From Mycobacterium sp. 1164966.3 (GTDB taxonomy: Bacteria > Actinomycetota > Actinomycetes > Mycobacteriales > Mycobacteriaceae), in contig NZ_LZSG01000044.1 of the NCBI RefSeq assembly GCF_001665395.1, positions 186,001 through 250,000 of the forward strand: 64,000 bases of DNA, given 5' to 3'. Of the stretch, positions 53,401 to 62,123 are shown one piece after another (the stretch's first letter is position 1; each line of letters opens with the position of its first letter). Position numbers and translations under genes: made by a program. The notes below the pieces were generated by a model. That model saw nothing but the letters and a program-made list of their open reading frames with translations. It was not told the DNA's origin and searched no databases.

Positions 53401-54132
53401 AAACATCCACATCCCGATCGGGATCGGCATTGGTGTCTCGCGGTCATTACACAGCGCGATCTCGATGAGCACCCGATTGCACGCCAGGTCGTCGAAGCGA
53501 TCGACCCGCAGGCAGATGGTGTCGCGCAAAGGGATTGTCGTCATCCGACCGGCGTCGAGGTCGTCCAGGCGAACGGTGCGAGCTTGTTCAACGGCGATGC
53601 GCTGGAAATGGCGGATCGGACGGCCTGCTTTGGTGACCATGTCGGTCTGCACCGACTCATAGGTGCCCCACGACGCGGTGACGGTAAACGCCTCCAGGTC
53701 CGGCGGTACCTGAAACCGCAGGCCCATGGACGAGGGGATCATCAAGCCCTGCTTGGGTGCCCGATCCTCGGCGTCATCATCGTCGGCATCGGCTTCGTGC
53801 TCTTCGGTGGCGAACGCCGGGACACCGCGCACCTCGGTGACCGCGTCCTCATCAACCCGGGCCTCGGCGAGCTCGCCCCGTTCAGTGGATTCAGCCGCGT
53901 CGTCACTGCCCGACGCCGCCCCGGTGAGCCGCACCGGCGCGATGTGCCCCACCAGATACTGCGACCGCGGACTGAATGGCAATACCTCATCAGGACCATG
54001 GATCGGGCCCAGCAATTCCCGGTGCAAGATATCGACCAAGTTCTCGCGGACAGTGAACGACGAACCATCCGGCTCATAGGTCAACTCGTAGGTCGGCCCC
54101 AATTCCCTTAATTTCTCGGCAGACTCAGGCAT
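50419..54132 (-). CDS. drmA: DISARM helicase DrmA
   Basis: A 1237-residue SF2-type helicase. Walker A is FFPTGGGKTEAYL near residue 490, the Walker B/motif II is IIQDELHL near 744, and the C-terminal helicase motif is ASSRVGRDASRPG near 1014. A Cys pair between them (CPWCGTPITAAQV) could bind zinc. The order and length match DrmA; DrmA and DrmB form the common core of DISARM. The ATG overlaps the methylase stop (TAATG). All five DISARM genes here overlap, so the system is one translational unit. Confidence 0.93.
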   Translation of the reverse strand: MPESAEKLRELGPTYELTYEPDGSSFTVRENLVDILHRELLGPIHGPDEVLPFSPRSQYLVGHIAPVRLTGAASGSDDAAESTERGELAEARVDEDAVTEVRGVPAFATEEHEADADDDDAEDRAPKQGLMIPSSMGLRFQVPPDLEAFTVTASWGTYESVQTDMVTKAGRPIRHFQRIAVEQARTVRLDDLDAGRMTTIPLRDTICLRVDRFDDLACNRVLIEIALCNDRETPMPIPIGMWMFQTKLYVDAGGSEAFLPVCDVLEQDWPEHDPEVQRLNLQYRNRLEYAIGRTCSVDWTVKKGSRRATAVWTTWLPIAETPQTQARAVENALLSMDALAAASAEQVRAGLEPLVAGYRTWLDTQETAAAHLPAHLRDTADLALLEGRRAHKRLQDGLDHVVADSEALRCFRFMNAVMRDQRVASQVAALRASDPGLSISGAQAKVAEEGANAASWRPFQLAFILMQLGALTTPAAQLRSAEHLARVELLFFPTGGGKTEAYLGLAAYTFAIRRRQGVVDSADGPLDGRDGVAVLMRYTLRLLTAQQFQRATALVCAAELTRQADETIWGAEPFRIGLWVGTDVSPKRFEEADEQLTKANEYGAHRLTVLQVQRCPWCGTPITAAQVKADATARRVFVYCGDDLARCPFAKGGQVSEGLPILTVDEEIYRLTPAFVIATVDKFARLAREGEAASLFGYVGRRCSRHGYVHPDYSACNISTAHPAVTGYPAATVHPVGRLRPPDLIIQDELHLITGALGTSVGLFEVAVETLASWEKPDGTPVRPLIVASTATVRNAQEQVRGLYGRRVEIFPPQVLDVADTYFSREIPITKATPGRRYVGVSAQGVRLASAEIRVSEVLLSAGQLLLDRSGIAADPYLTLVGYFNATRELAGMTRYMGDDVQNRVKRPRKDSGFPPRHGAAFGLLNTGELTARIASSEIGRTLDRLGLEFDPDYDTTEAFQDRLAAQRDGKKVPTRKEAPFDVVLATSMLQVGVDVQRLGLMLVVGQPKNTAEYIQASSRVGRDASRPGLVVTLGNWARPRDLAHFEQFRHYHETFYSQVEALSVTPYSPTSLDRGLDGLLVSVARVIQAPSDDGLSQERNAWRIKEHRATVDRIADRLKARIAAAALDEAAVKYASDRLVNRIDRWVDRATRAGEMHKTLVYERTGEGDKYLALLMSPENAKSGVGSSTEPPFIVANSMREVQPEINILVSPIPERLFARVPEGAPRWTLPVGDED

Positions 54133-57100
54133 TACAGTAATGTTCCTTGCTCTTCCGACACGTTCTTGCCTCGACGACCTTTGCCCTTCGGCTTCGCGGC
54201 CTGTTGTGCTTCTTCGGCGGCGCGGCGGTGGTTCTCCTCCAACAGCCGATCCAGAATCTCCACCCGCGCTGCGGGACTCACCGTCCAGCGCTCCATCTGC
54301 CGGTATGTATGGAAGCCATGATCGAGCGAAATGTCCGACCAGTCGTAGGCATTCATCACCACTTCATCAAGCTCGACGTGTATGCAACGCATCCGGGCAA
54401 TATCCGGGTCGGAGGCGTCAGTGATTTGTGGGTCGTTTACTAAGTTGTAGAGCTTTGTCAGACCAAGGTTGCGGCGAAGCATTACTTCGCGGCGCTTATC
54501 ATCGAGCATCCTCCCCATTCGATCCAAACGGTCGGATTGAACTGGACACGGGAAGGTTTCAAATACATCCGAGGGCGTGTAACGCACATCAGTACGCATC
54601 GTCGAGCCATAAGTGACCGCCCATAGCTGATGCAACGAAGAGGACAGCACCGCCTGGAGTGCGTAACTGTCACTTGCAAAGACGTTGAGACTATGGCTGA
54701 AAACTTGTGCACTCGGTACGCGGAACGGCATGACGGTCTTACTCACTGCGGTAATCACGAGGACGTGCGTCAAGCTGCGGATCGCTGCCCTAAGAGCGGG
54801 ACGGCTTCTGAACGGCAGCCACCAAGGAGCCGAAGCAACTGCTTCACTCGCACGCTCACGTTCTGGTTTCACTAGCTCTTTAACACGTGCCATGGGCAGC
54901 GCGTAAGTTGATGCCGCCTCCAGCGCCATATTGTTGAAATCGATTGCCCACCTAGGAGCCTGGGCTTCCGGATGCCCATTCACATCCTCACCCGAGAGGT
55001 ATGGCACCAAAACATCGCGAAGCCGCGGGTCCGCGTGAATCCACCGGGCTGCCTCGTCAGGAGAGATCAAGAACCCCTGCCCATACATTTTGATCCCGTT
55101 GAATGCGATTCCGCGATTTTCCTGCAGGACTAAGGGAAGACCAGAGACGCGACCAGCCGGCTCCAACAATGTCGAGATCGAACCTGCGGGCGTACCGTCA
55201 ACAACGCGTTGGGCATTCTCGGCAACGGGGATTCTTGTTCCCCAGATCGCGGCATACTCAAGGCTGGCGGTTGAGGCGGGCCACTTTGCGCTCCGAATAG
55301 CCCGAGTAAGCTCCAAGCCCTTCGCAACCGCGTAATCAAGTCCGACCTGCCGAGTGTCCCCCTGAGCAATTGTGTTCGTTGCGATCAATCCCAATGTCGA
55401 TGATGCGTTAGCCAAGCTGATCGCCCTCAGCAGAAAGAACGCTACGAGGTCCGCCTTACCCTTCACTCCTTCCCCAAGCACGTGTGCTAGCCAGTCGTGC
55501 ATGTTCTCTCCGACAGCAGCAGGTGCATTCGTACTCGAGACAAACGGTGGGTTGCCGATGACAGCATCGAATCCGCCACGGTCCACGATCACGTCGGGCG
55601 CTTCGATAACCCAATGATTGGGCTGCCACCGCCGGTAGTCGGTCGGCACGGTCGGGCTAAGACCAATGTCGATGATCGAATCGAGCATCGTCGAATCGGG
55701 CATACCAGATTCGACGTGCGCTGCCTTGACCGCGATGCGCAGGTTCTCGTAAGCCTCGTCGAGCGCCCTGCCCGGCTTTCCCCCCAGGGGCAGTCCCGCA
55801 GCGACAACCCCGTCGGCGATCTTGCGCAATTCTGCTGTCACATGGCGAAGTTGAGCGAGTTGGCGACGCTTGGCGGCACTGTTGCGCGCGGGATCGTTCT
55901 CGTCGATCTCGGAGGCGAGTTTGCGACGTAGATCGGCCGCCTTGCGGATTATCGCGTCGATGTCGACGTCGAAGATGTCGAACATTTCTCCAGTCGGCAC
56001 TCGGGAAGGGTCGATGTGTAGCCTGCGGAGCTGATCGAGGCTGGTGGTGCCGAGCAGCGAGTTGCCTAGGAAGATTTTGTCGTCGACGAAGGAGAACGGC
56101 AGATCACGGTCCAGTGACACCAGCCACAGCGAGAGCTTGCACATTTCGACGGCCATGTCGTTGATGTCGGCGCCGTAGAGGCAGTTGGCGACCACTTCCC
56201 GGACGGCGCGGCGGTGCAGGTCGCCGCGATGAGCGTTGGCGGGATCTTCGGCGATCCACGCCTCGACCACCCGATCGGCCAGATAGCTCGCCGCGGAGAC
56301 CAGGAATGCGCCTGAGCCACAAGCGATGTCGGCGACCTTCAGGCCCAACAGGTCGTCGGAAGACTTCAGCTTCCACTGTGACTCGTCGGCGGTCTGATAC
56401 GGGCCCGGCGCATAGCACAGCGGCTGCAGTGCATGCAGGACGACTTCCATAGCTAGTGATTTTGGCGTGTAGTGCGCCCCGGCATTCTTGCGGGACGGCG
56501 TTTCCTTAACCAACAGTCCATCGTCAAGAACCACGAACGGGCGACCCCGCAGATCCTGGCGCATGACGCCTAGCCAGGGCAGCACACGTTCGCGCAACTC
56601 GGGGTCGTCACCGACCGCTTGGGCCAGCGCACTGACGACACTCGGATCGACCGGCGCCGCAATATTTTTGGCGATGCCCGCGGCTGACTGCGGCTTGGCG
56701 GAGGGCTGGTTGTCTGCGACACGGGCGCGGATTGCCTCGGCCAGTTTCTTCGGTGTGCTGTTGGCCGCGGCGAGTCGCTCCAGATCCGACAGCGTGATCT
56801 CGGGTTCCTCACCGCGGGCACCCTGCAGACCGAGGTAGGTTTCACCGACGGCGACCGCGGTGTAGCCGAGCAGACCTTCGTAGATGTAGCCGATCTGCTC
56901 GACATCTATGTCGCGGAACGAAATTCGCCGCGCCTCGCCGCCTTTGAGGATGGCCAGTTGCACCGACCGCAGTGCGTGCAGCATCACCCGGTCGGACACG
57001 GTGACGGCCAGGGTTCCGTGCGGGGTCAGCGCGGTGAGGAACGGGAAGCGCGCCGGGTCGAACAGCGATCCGCCGTAGGCGGGCACGCGCATGTTCTCAA

Positions 57101-58205
57101 ACGAGGCACCGCCGTACAGCGCCTGGCTGGTCGCCAGCAGGCGATGCCAGGTCAGCGAGGTGGCATCGAGGGCTTCCTCGCTGTCCTCATCACAGCGTGT
57201 CTGTAGCCGGTCTAGTTCGCGGGAGATCCCGTAGCCCTGCTCGAACAGTTCGCCGGACGGCAGGAGGCCGCGTTCCTCGGCGAATAGCAGGAACACGATC
57301 CGCATCATGATCGTCACCGCGGCTTCGTAGCTTTGGTGGGTGTCGGTCGGAAGCGGATAGGGTCCGCCGCGTTGTTGGGCGTCGCGGGCGGATTCGGAGA
57401 AAGACTGGATGAGCAGTTCGACCGCGCCGCGCACCTGGGCGCCGAGGGCTTCGGTGATCTCTTCGGCAGCGGTCACGGATTCCTCGAACAGCAGCGGCAG
57501 CCGCTCGTCGAGCGTGCCGCCGATGATGTGCTGGCGCGAGATCAACGTCAGGAAGGCATCACGGGTGCGGGGCTCTTCCACCCATGTCAGCGCGTCGATG
57601 ACGCCGGAGGCGGTCATCGCCCCGGCACGTGCACTCACCAGGGCCCACCAGCGTCCGTCGGTGACAATGCCGATCGGAATGTCGTTGCCGCGCAGCAGCG
57701 ATTCCATCCGGTCGATGGGAGTGGCCGCCCACAGGTCGTTGGGAACCTGGCGAAGCGAGTCGACCGGGTCGATGACCGACATCAGCGCGCCGATAACGCC
57801 ATCCGGGGCGAGCAGGGCCGCCTGCGCGCCCACGGTGACCGCCCGGTTCGGTGACTGCGCCTGCACCCCGGCGACCGTCCCCCACGACAGGGATTCGGCC
57901 CAGCCGGCCACATCACGCAGCACGGTCTCCACCCATTTGTCGCGGGCGATGCGGTAAGCATCCCGGGGCGAGTCTCCGTCACCGGTGGCTCGATCGGCTA
58001 CCTCCCAAGCGGCTTCGAAGTCCTTGCGTGCGTACAGCAATGCTTCCTTGCGGGCATCATCCAAGCCGGGCATGCCTTGGGGCCATACCCGTTTGAGCGG
58101 AGCGACCGCCAGGAACGGTCCGTCGGTGTCGACGAGTTCGAGCCACGCACGGTGCAGCTCAGAGACATTCGGTGTGGAACGTTGTCGCGGGGTGGGCGGC
58201 GCCAT
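54132..58205 (-). CDS. drmMI: DISARM N6-adenine DNA methyltransferase DrmMI
   Basis: A 1357-residue adenine methylase of the PglX-like type used in class 1 DISARM. The start is ATG 58205 (MAPPTPRQRSTPN), overlapping the drmD stop (TGATG); residues further upstream in the frame are an out-of-frame reading of drmD. The AdoMet-binding motif is ADIACGSGAFLVSA near residue 623, and the catalytic motif NPPF is in VIGNPPFVSS near 885. The class matters: class 2 systems carry a cytosine methylase (DrmMII) instead. It should mark host DNA as self at an adenine-containing motif not deducible here. Confidence 0.92.
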   Translation of the reverse strand: MAPPTPRQRSTPNVSELHRAWLELVDTDGPFLAVAPLKRVWPQGMPGLDDARKEALLYARKDFEAAWEVADRATGDGDSPRDAYRIARDKWVETVLRDVAGWAESLSWGTVAGVQAQSPNRAVTVGAQAALLAPDGVIGALMSVIDPVDSLRQVPNDLWAATPIDRMESLLRGNDIPIGIVTDGRWWALVSARAGAMTASGVIDALTWVEEPRTRDAFLTLISRQHIIGGTLDERLPLLFEESVTAAEEITEALGAQVRGAVELLIQSFSESARDAQQRGGPYPLPTDTHQSYEAAVTIMMRIVFLLFAEERGLLPSGELFEQGYGISRELDRLQTRCDEDSEEALDATSLTWHRLLATSQALYGGASFENMRVPAYGGSLFDPARFPFLTALTPHGTLAVTVSDRVMLHALRSVQLAILKGGEARRISFRDIDVEQIGYIYEGLLGYTAVAVGETYLGLQGARGEEPEITLSDLERLAAANSTPKKLAEAIRARVADNQPSAKPQSAAGIAKNIAAPVDPSVVSALAQAVGDDPELRERVLPWLGVMRQDLRGRPFVVLDDGLLVKETPSRKNAGAHYTPKSLAMEVVLHALQPLCYAPGPYQTADESQWKLKSSDDLLGLKVADIACGSGAFLVSAASYLADRVVEAWIAEDPANAHRGDLHRRAVREVVANCLYGADINDMAVEMCKLSLWLVSLDRDLPFSFVDDKIFLGNSLLGTTSLDQLRRLHIDPSRVPTGEMFDIFDVDIDAIIRKAADLRRKLASEIDENDPARNSAAKRRQLAQLRHVTAELRKIADGVVAAGLPLGGKPGRALDEAYENLRIAVKAAHVESGMPDSTMLDSIIDIGLSPTVPTDYRRWQPNHWVIEAPDVIVDRGGFDAVIGNPPFVSSTNAPAAVGENMHDWLAHVLGEGVKGKADLVAFFLLRAISLANASSTLGLIATNTIAQGDTRQVGLDYAVAKGLELTRAIRSAKWPASTASLEYAAIWGTRIPVAENAQRVVDGTPAGSISTLLEPAGRVSGLPLVLQENRGIAFNGIKMYGQGFLISPDEAARWIHADPRLRDVLVPYLSGEDVNGHPEAQAPRWAIDFNNMALEAASTYALPMARVKELVKPERERASEAVASAPWWLPFRSRPALRAAIRSLTHVLVITAVSKTVMPFRVPSAQVFSHSLNVFASDSYALQAVLSSSLHQLWAVTYGSTMRTDVRYTPSDVFETFPCPVQSDRLDRMGRMLDDKRREVMLRRNLGLTKLYNLVNDPQITDASDPDIARMRCIHVELDEVVMNAYDWSDISLDHGFHTYRQMERWTVSPAARVEILDRLLEENHRRAAEEAQQAAKPKGKGRRGKNVSEEQGTLL

Positions 58206-61200
58206 CAGCGCAGCCCTCCTATCGCGTCGGCCGGGGTCAGCGCGAACACCACCGCGGCGGCGGTGGTGTGGGGTTTGACCTCGGCGTAGCGGTCGGTGAT
58301 CGCGGTGATCTCTCGGGCCTCCTCGTCGTCGAGTTCGTCGAGGCGGCGCTGCATGGATTCGATGTCGCGGCGCCACTGCTTCTGCTGCTCGTCGGCCCAC
58401 AGCATCGCCTCGGCTTCGGCGTCCTTGCTGCGCAGCAGGTCCAGCGATTCGCGCAGATTGGACCGGAACGCGGAAAAGATGTCGCGAGCCCGCTGGATGT
58501 CGGACGCGCGGCGGTTGTCCAGTTGCTCGAGCACGCGGGTGTGTCGGCGCTCAGCACGGGCGTGCATCGACTCCTCTAGTCGCTCCCGCAGCGGTGCGTC
58601 CGGAGCGTTCCACAGCTCACAGAGGTCGTCGCGGACCCGGCGGCTGGCCAGGGTCAGCCGGTCCCCGTCGAGGGCGTGGTCGAGGGCGCGCTCCGCTTTC
58701 TCCTCGGCCATCGCGCGACGCCCGCGTAGACGAACACCGACCAGGAAAACCTCCTCGTGCAGACGCACCCCTCCCCGGCCGACGAGCACCATGCGGGTCA
58801 CCGCCGCCACGAACGACTCCGCCATACCGTCGATCACCACCGCGGTCACGCGGTTCAGGGTGGAATCCACACTCCATAGCGAGCGGCGAAGCAGCCGTTG
58901 GGCTTTCTGCACGATCGGATGGCCCAGGTGCACATACACCAGATCGCTGCGCCCCTCGGCTGCGGTTGGGTCGAACGTGATCGGCCGCAGCACATCGGGT
59001 TTGAGCCGGGTGGCCAAGCCTTTGAGCGTCTCCTGCCATCCAGGGCTCAACGCAGGCATCGTGAACACGTCGGCGTCGGTGTCGGCGTCGCCGACCGGTT
59101 CCAGCGGGAGCTGATGGTTGATTTGCAGCGCGGTGTCGACGACGCGGCGCAAATTCTGCGCGTCGAGATGCAGATCGGCACGCGACGCGTCATAGCCGCG
59201 TTCCAGTTCGGTGAGCCGTGCGTTGAGTTCTATGCCGCCGGCTAGGGCCTCCTGGATCACTTTGTTGCCATCGAGCCCCTTGGCTTTGCGTTTGGCAGGT
59301 TGGCGGCGGGCGAAGTGTTCCTGAATTTCCTCACCGATCACCTGGTTGGCCGATCCCAGATCCACCTCGACCTGAGCGATCTTCTTGGCGACGCGGGCCA
59401 TGAAGTCCGCGTCGGCGGCGTAGGTGGACGACTTGTCATCGGGCACAAAGTGGAAAACCTCAGGTGTGTCGGTCTGCCCGTAGCGGTCGATCCGGCCGAT
59501 GCGCTGTTCGAGCCGCGACGGGTTGAACGGGATGTCGAAATTCACCAGCCGATGGCAGTGGGTCTGCAGGTCGATTCCCTCACCGGCGGCGTCGGTGGCC
59601 AACAGCACCCGAACCGGTTCCTCAGCCGGGTTGGCCGTGAATTGGGAGCGGATGTATTCGCGATCCTCGGTGGGAGTTACGCCTTCGATGACGGCCAACC
59701 GGTCGGCGTAGCCGCGTTGGGCCAGGACCCGTTGCAACCAGCCGAGGGTATGGGCGTATTCGGTGAACACAACTACCCGCTCGTTGGACCAGTGCCTACC
59801 GTCGGGCCGGCACACCGCGTCCAGAAACTTCACCAGCCGGTGCAATCGCGAGTCGGGTCGGCTCTCGTAGCCCAAACCCCACTCGGCGAGTTTCTCGAGC
59901 TGTCCGGCTTCAGCCGCGCTGAGCGGATCGGACACCTTGGACTCCCGCAGCCGTTCGGCCTCGTCGTGCTCCCACAAACCTTCTTCTTCGTCGGCCTGGC
60001 CCTCACCGAAGATGTCGTCATAGTCGTCGGCACGCAAGCCGCGTCCCGCTCGCGCGTCGAGGTAATGGCTGATGGTCATCCCGAAGGCGAACGGACTCGA
60101 CAGGAACCGTTTCTTGAGCAGCATCGTGACGATGTCCCCGCCCGGTTTGGTGCCGTTCTGCTTGGCGCTGCGGGTGACGATTTCATCAAGCAGAGAGAAC
60201 ATCTGCTGCTCGCTGTCCTCGGGGGTGAAGTCGAGGATATTGACCTGGCGGTCTTTGAAGCCTTTGCCCTTGAGGTCGCTCTTGAGCCGGCGCACGGTCA
60301 CGTCCTTGAGGGCCGCCGAATCCAGCAGCGCGCCGCGAGAGAACCGGCGAGGATCGATCATCTCCATCAGCGCGGTGAAGGACTCCGGGTGGCCGTTGTG
60401 CGGGGTGGCACTGAGAAACAGCCGATGCTCACACGTTTCGGCGAGCTGGCGCACCGCCACTGTGCGCTGAGTGTCCACCGAGTAGCCGCGCCCCTTCGCG
60501 ATGGCCGACGGGCTTGACGGCGCGACGTGGTGAGCTTCGTCAACGACGAGTATGTCGAAGGCGAATCTTTTGCCCAGTTTGGGGTTCTTGGCCTGCGCGT
60601 ACACGTCGCGCAGCAGCCGTTGGCAGCGCACCTGCGGCAGCCACGCCATGGAGACGATCACCCGCGGATACAGCTGAAATGGGTTGGCGTGCAAGCCATG
60701 GGTTCGGCGCACCTGAGCCATCAGCTCACTGTTGACGATCACGAACTGTAAACCGAACTTGTCGCGCATTTCGTCTTGCCATTTGAGCGCCAGGCTTGGC
60801 GGGCACACGATCACCCCGGTCCGGGCGCGATGCCGCAAGATCAGCTCCTGCACCACCAGGCCGGCCTCGATCGTTTTGCCCAACCCGACGTCATCGGCCA
60901 ACAGCAGGTTGGTCCGCGGGCTGGTCAACGCCCGCCGCAACGGTTCGAGCTGGTAGGCCTCCACCACCACACCTGACCAGAATGGCGCCTGGTAGCGGTT
61001 GGGGTCCGCCGAGGTCAGCGCACCCCAACGCATCGCATCGATGAAGCCGGCCAACGTGACGGGGTCGTCAAAGCCCGCTGGGTTGATGTGCTCGTGCAGC
61101 CCCTGTGGCGGGGTGACCGTGTGGCCGACCTCCAGCTCCCAGATCACCGACAGCTGCTCGCCGAGGCGGTCCTCGTCCAGCGACTGCAGGTCGACCACAT

Positions 61201-61876
61201 GGTTGATATGGGCCGCCGCATCGTCAGCCGGACTCAACGGAAGCCCTTGGGCTTGTACGTTGGCCACCGCCCACGTCGAGCCGCGGACTTCGACAACCTG
61301 CCCGGGTTCGGGCAGGGCCGGGGCAGCTACAAGCACAGGAACTCCTCCGGACGCGGGTGCTGGGGCTGGCGGTGCAGTATCGCCGTCGACACCGACAACG
61401 GTCCTGATGGTGTCCTCGGAGACGCCGAGCAATTCTGCGTGGCTTCTGACCACCTCCGCGGCTGCGTTGCGTCTCTGGGTGACATCGGTGATGGCTGTCG
61501 CGGCGCTGAAATCGCGCCGGATCCGGTTTCGCTGCCCCGACGTCAACAGCTCCTCGGGCAGCGCGGCCGGAAGTTCGTCGTGCAGCAGGTAGTCGATGGT
61601 GTCGTAGGAGATTCCGTACTTCGCCTCGAGGTCGGCACAGGTGTTCCGCATCGCCCACTCAACGCCGTGCGAGTCGATCGCACCCTGGACCGCCCGACGG
61701 ATCGTGAAGCGCTGGCCCGGCGACAGGTGGTCAGCCTCAATTCGCGGTGACTCCCCCACACAAAGCAACGGTAATAGGCCAGCTTCGCTGGTGTGTGGGG
61801 TTTCCCACCCGACTTCTCGGACCGGTGGTGCTCGCGATCGAGGCGCCGAATGGCGGAGGCGAGCATGCGATTGCAA
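58205..61876 (-). CDS. drmD: DISARM SNF2-family helicase DrmD
   Basis: A protein of up to 1223 residues. Helicase motifs are complete: LADDVGLGKTIEAGL (I), ILVVDEAHH (II), LFLSATPHNGH (III) and RIGRIDRYGQ (VI). A SNF2-like helicase followed by an adenine methylase defines class 1 DISARM. The start is uncertain: TTG 61876 is the longest; a GTG at 61759 fits the conserved sequence better, and neither has a ribosome site. The first 170 residues contain two similar helical units (LSPGQRFTIRRAVQGAI...YDTIDYLL and LTSGQRNRIRRDFSAAT...EDTIRTVV), possibly a duplicated DNA-binding element. It is first in the DISARM operon. Confidence 0.9.
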   Translation of the reverse strand: MQSHARLRHSAPRSRAPPVREVGWETPHTSEAGLLPLLCVGESPRIEADHLSPGQRFTIRRAVQGAIDSHGVEWAMRNTCADLEAKYGISYDTIDYLLHDELPAALPEELLTSGQRNRIRRDFSAATAITDVTQRRNAAAEVVRSHAELLGVSEDTIRTVVGVDGDTAPPAPAPASGGVPVLVAAPALPEPGQVVEVRGSTWAVANVQAQGLPLSPADDAAAHINHVVDLQSLDEDRLGEQLSVIWELEVGHTVTPPQGLHEHINPAGFDDPVTLAGFIDAMRWGALTSADPNRYQAPFWSGVVVEAYQLEPLRRALTSPRTNLLLADDVGLGKTIEAGLVVQELILRHRARTGVIVCPPSLALKWQDEMRDKFGLQFVIVNSELMAQVRRTHGLHANPFQLYPRVIVSMAWLPQVRCQRLLRDVYAQAKNPKLGKRFAFDILVVDEAHHVAPSSPSAIAKGRGYSVDTQRTVAVRQLAETCEHRLFLSATPHNGHPESFTALMEMIDPRRFSRGALLDSAALKDVTVRRLKSDLKGKGFKDRQVNILDFTPEDSEQQMFSLLDEIVTRSAKQNGTKPGGDIVTMLLKKRFLSSPFAFGMTISHYLDARAGRGLRADDYDDIFGEGQADEEEGLWEHDEAERLRESKVSDPLSAAEAGQLEKLAEWGLGYESRPDSRLHRLVKFLDAVCRPDGRHWSNERVVVFTEYAHTLGWLQRVLAQRGYADRLAVIEGVTPTEDREYIRSQFTANPAEEPVRVLLATDAAGEGIDLQTHCHRLVNFDIPFNPSRLEQRIGRIDRYGQTDTPEVFHFVPDDKSSTYAADADFMARVAKKIAQVEVDLGSANQVIGEEIQEHFARRQPAKRKAKGLDGNKVIQEALAGGIELNARLTELERGYDASRADLHLDAQNLRRVVDTALQINHQLPLEPVGDADTDADVFTMPALSPGWQETLKGLATRLKPDVLRPITFDPTAAEGRSDLVYVHLGHPIVQKAQRLLRRSLWSVDSTLNRVTAVVIDGMAESFVAAVTRMVLVGRGGVRLHEEVFLVGVRLRGRRAMAEEKAERALDHALDGDRLTLASRRVRDDLCELWNAPDAPLRERLEESMHARAERRHTRVLEQLDNRRASDIQRARDIFSAFRSNLRESLDLLRSKDAEAEAMLWADEQQKQWRRDIESMQRRLDELDDEEAREITAITDRYAEVKPHTTAAAVVFALTPADAIGGLR

Positions 61877-61916
61877 TCAGTCCGACAACATCCTCGACCA
61901 CGCACAGTCAACTGTG
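61869..61916. promoter_or_regulatory. Two palindromes in the DISARM-McrBC divergent control region
   Basis: GATTGCAATC (61869-61878) overlaps the longest possible drmD start. CACAGT-CA-ACTGTG (61903-61916) lies 25 bases further, towards mcrB. The gap between the two defence operons is about 250 bases. Either could be an operator; no regulator gene is adjacent. Confidence 0.4.
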
Positions 61917-62123
61917 AAGAGGTTCGTCTGAGCCCATCGCGGCCCCACGTTGCGTTGGCCGACAAAGAGGTCCAATCCGGCGCTAGTCTCAGACGGATTC
62001 GGAAAACCGCGTTCCGCGGAGGCCGCCCAACAACGAGGATAAGACAGTCGAGCTAGCGGCCGATCGCATACAGGAACAGCGATCTCAAGTCGGCAAGCAC
62101 GTGCTGTTTCACCCAGGGAGACA

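Noticed and set aside
61876..62056. Short plus-strand frames ahead of mcrB as small genes
   Set aside because: They overlap the drmD 5' end and the divergent control region, have no ribosome site and no recognisable domain.
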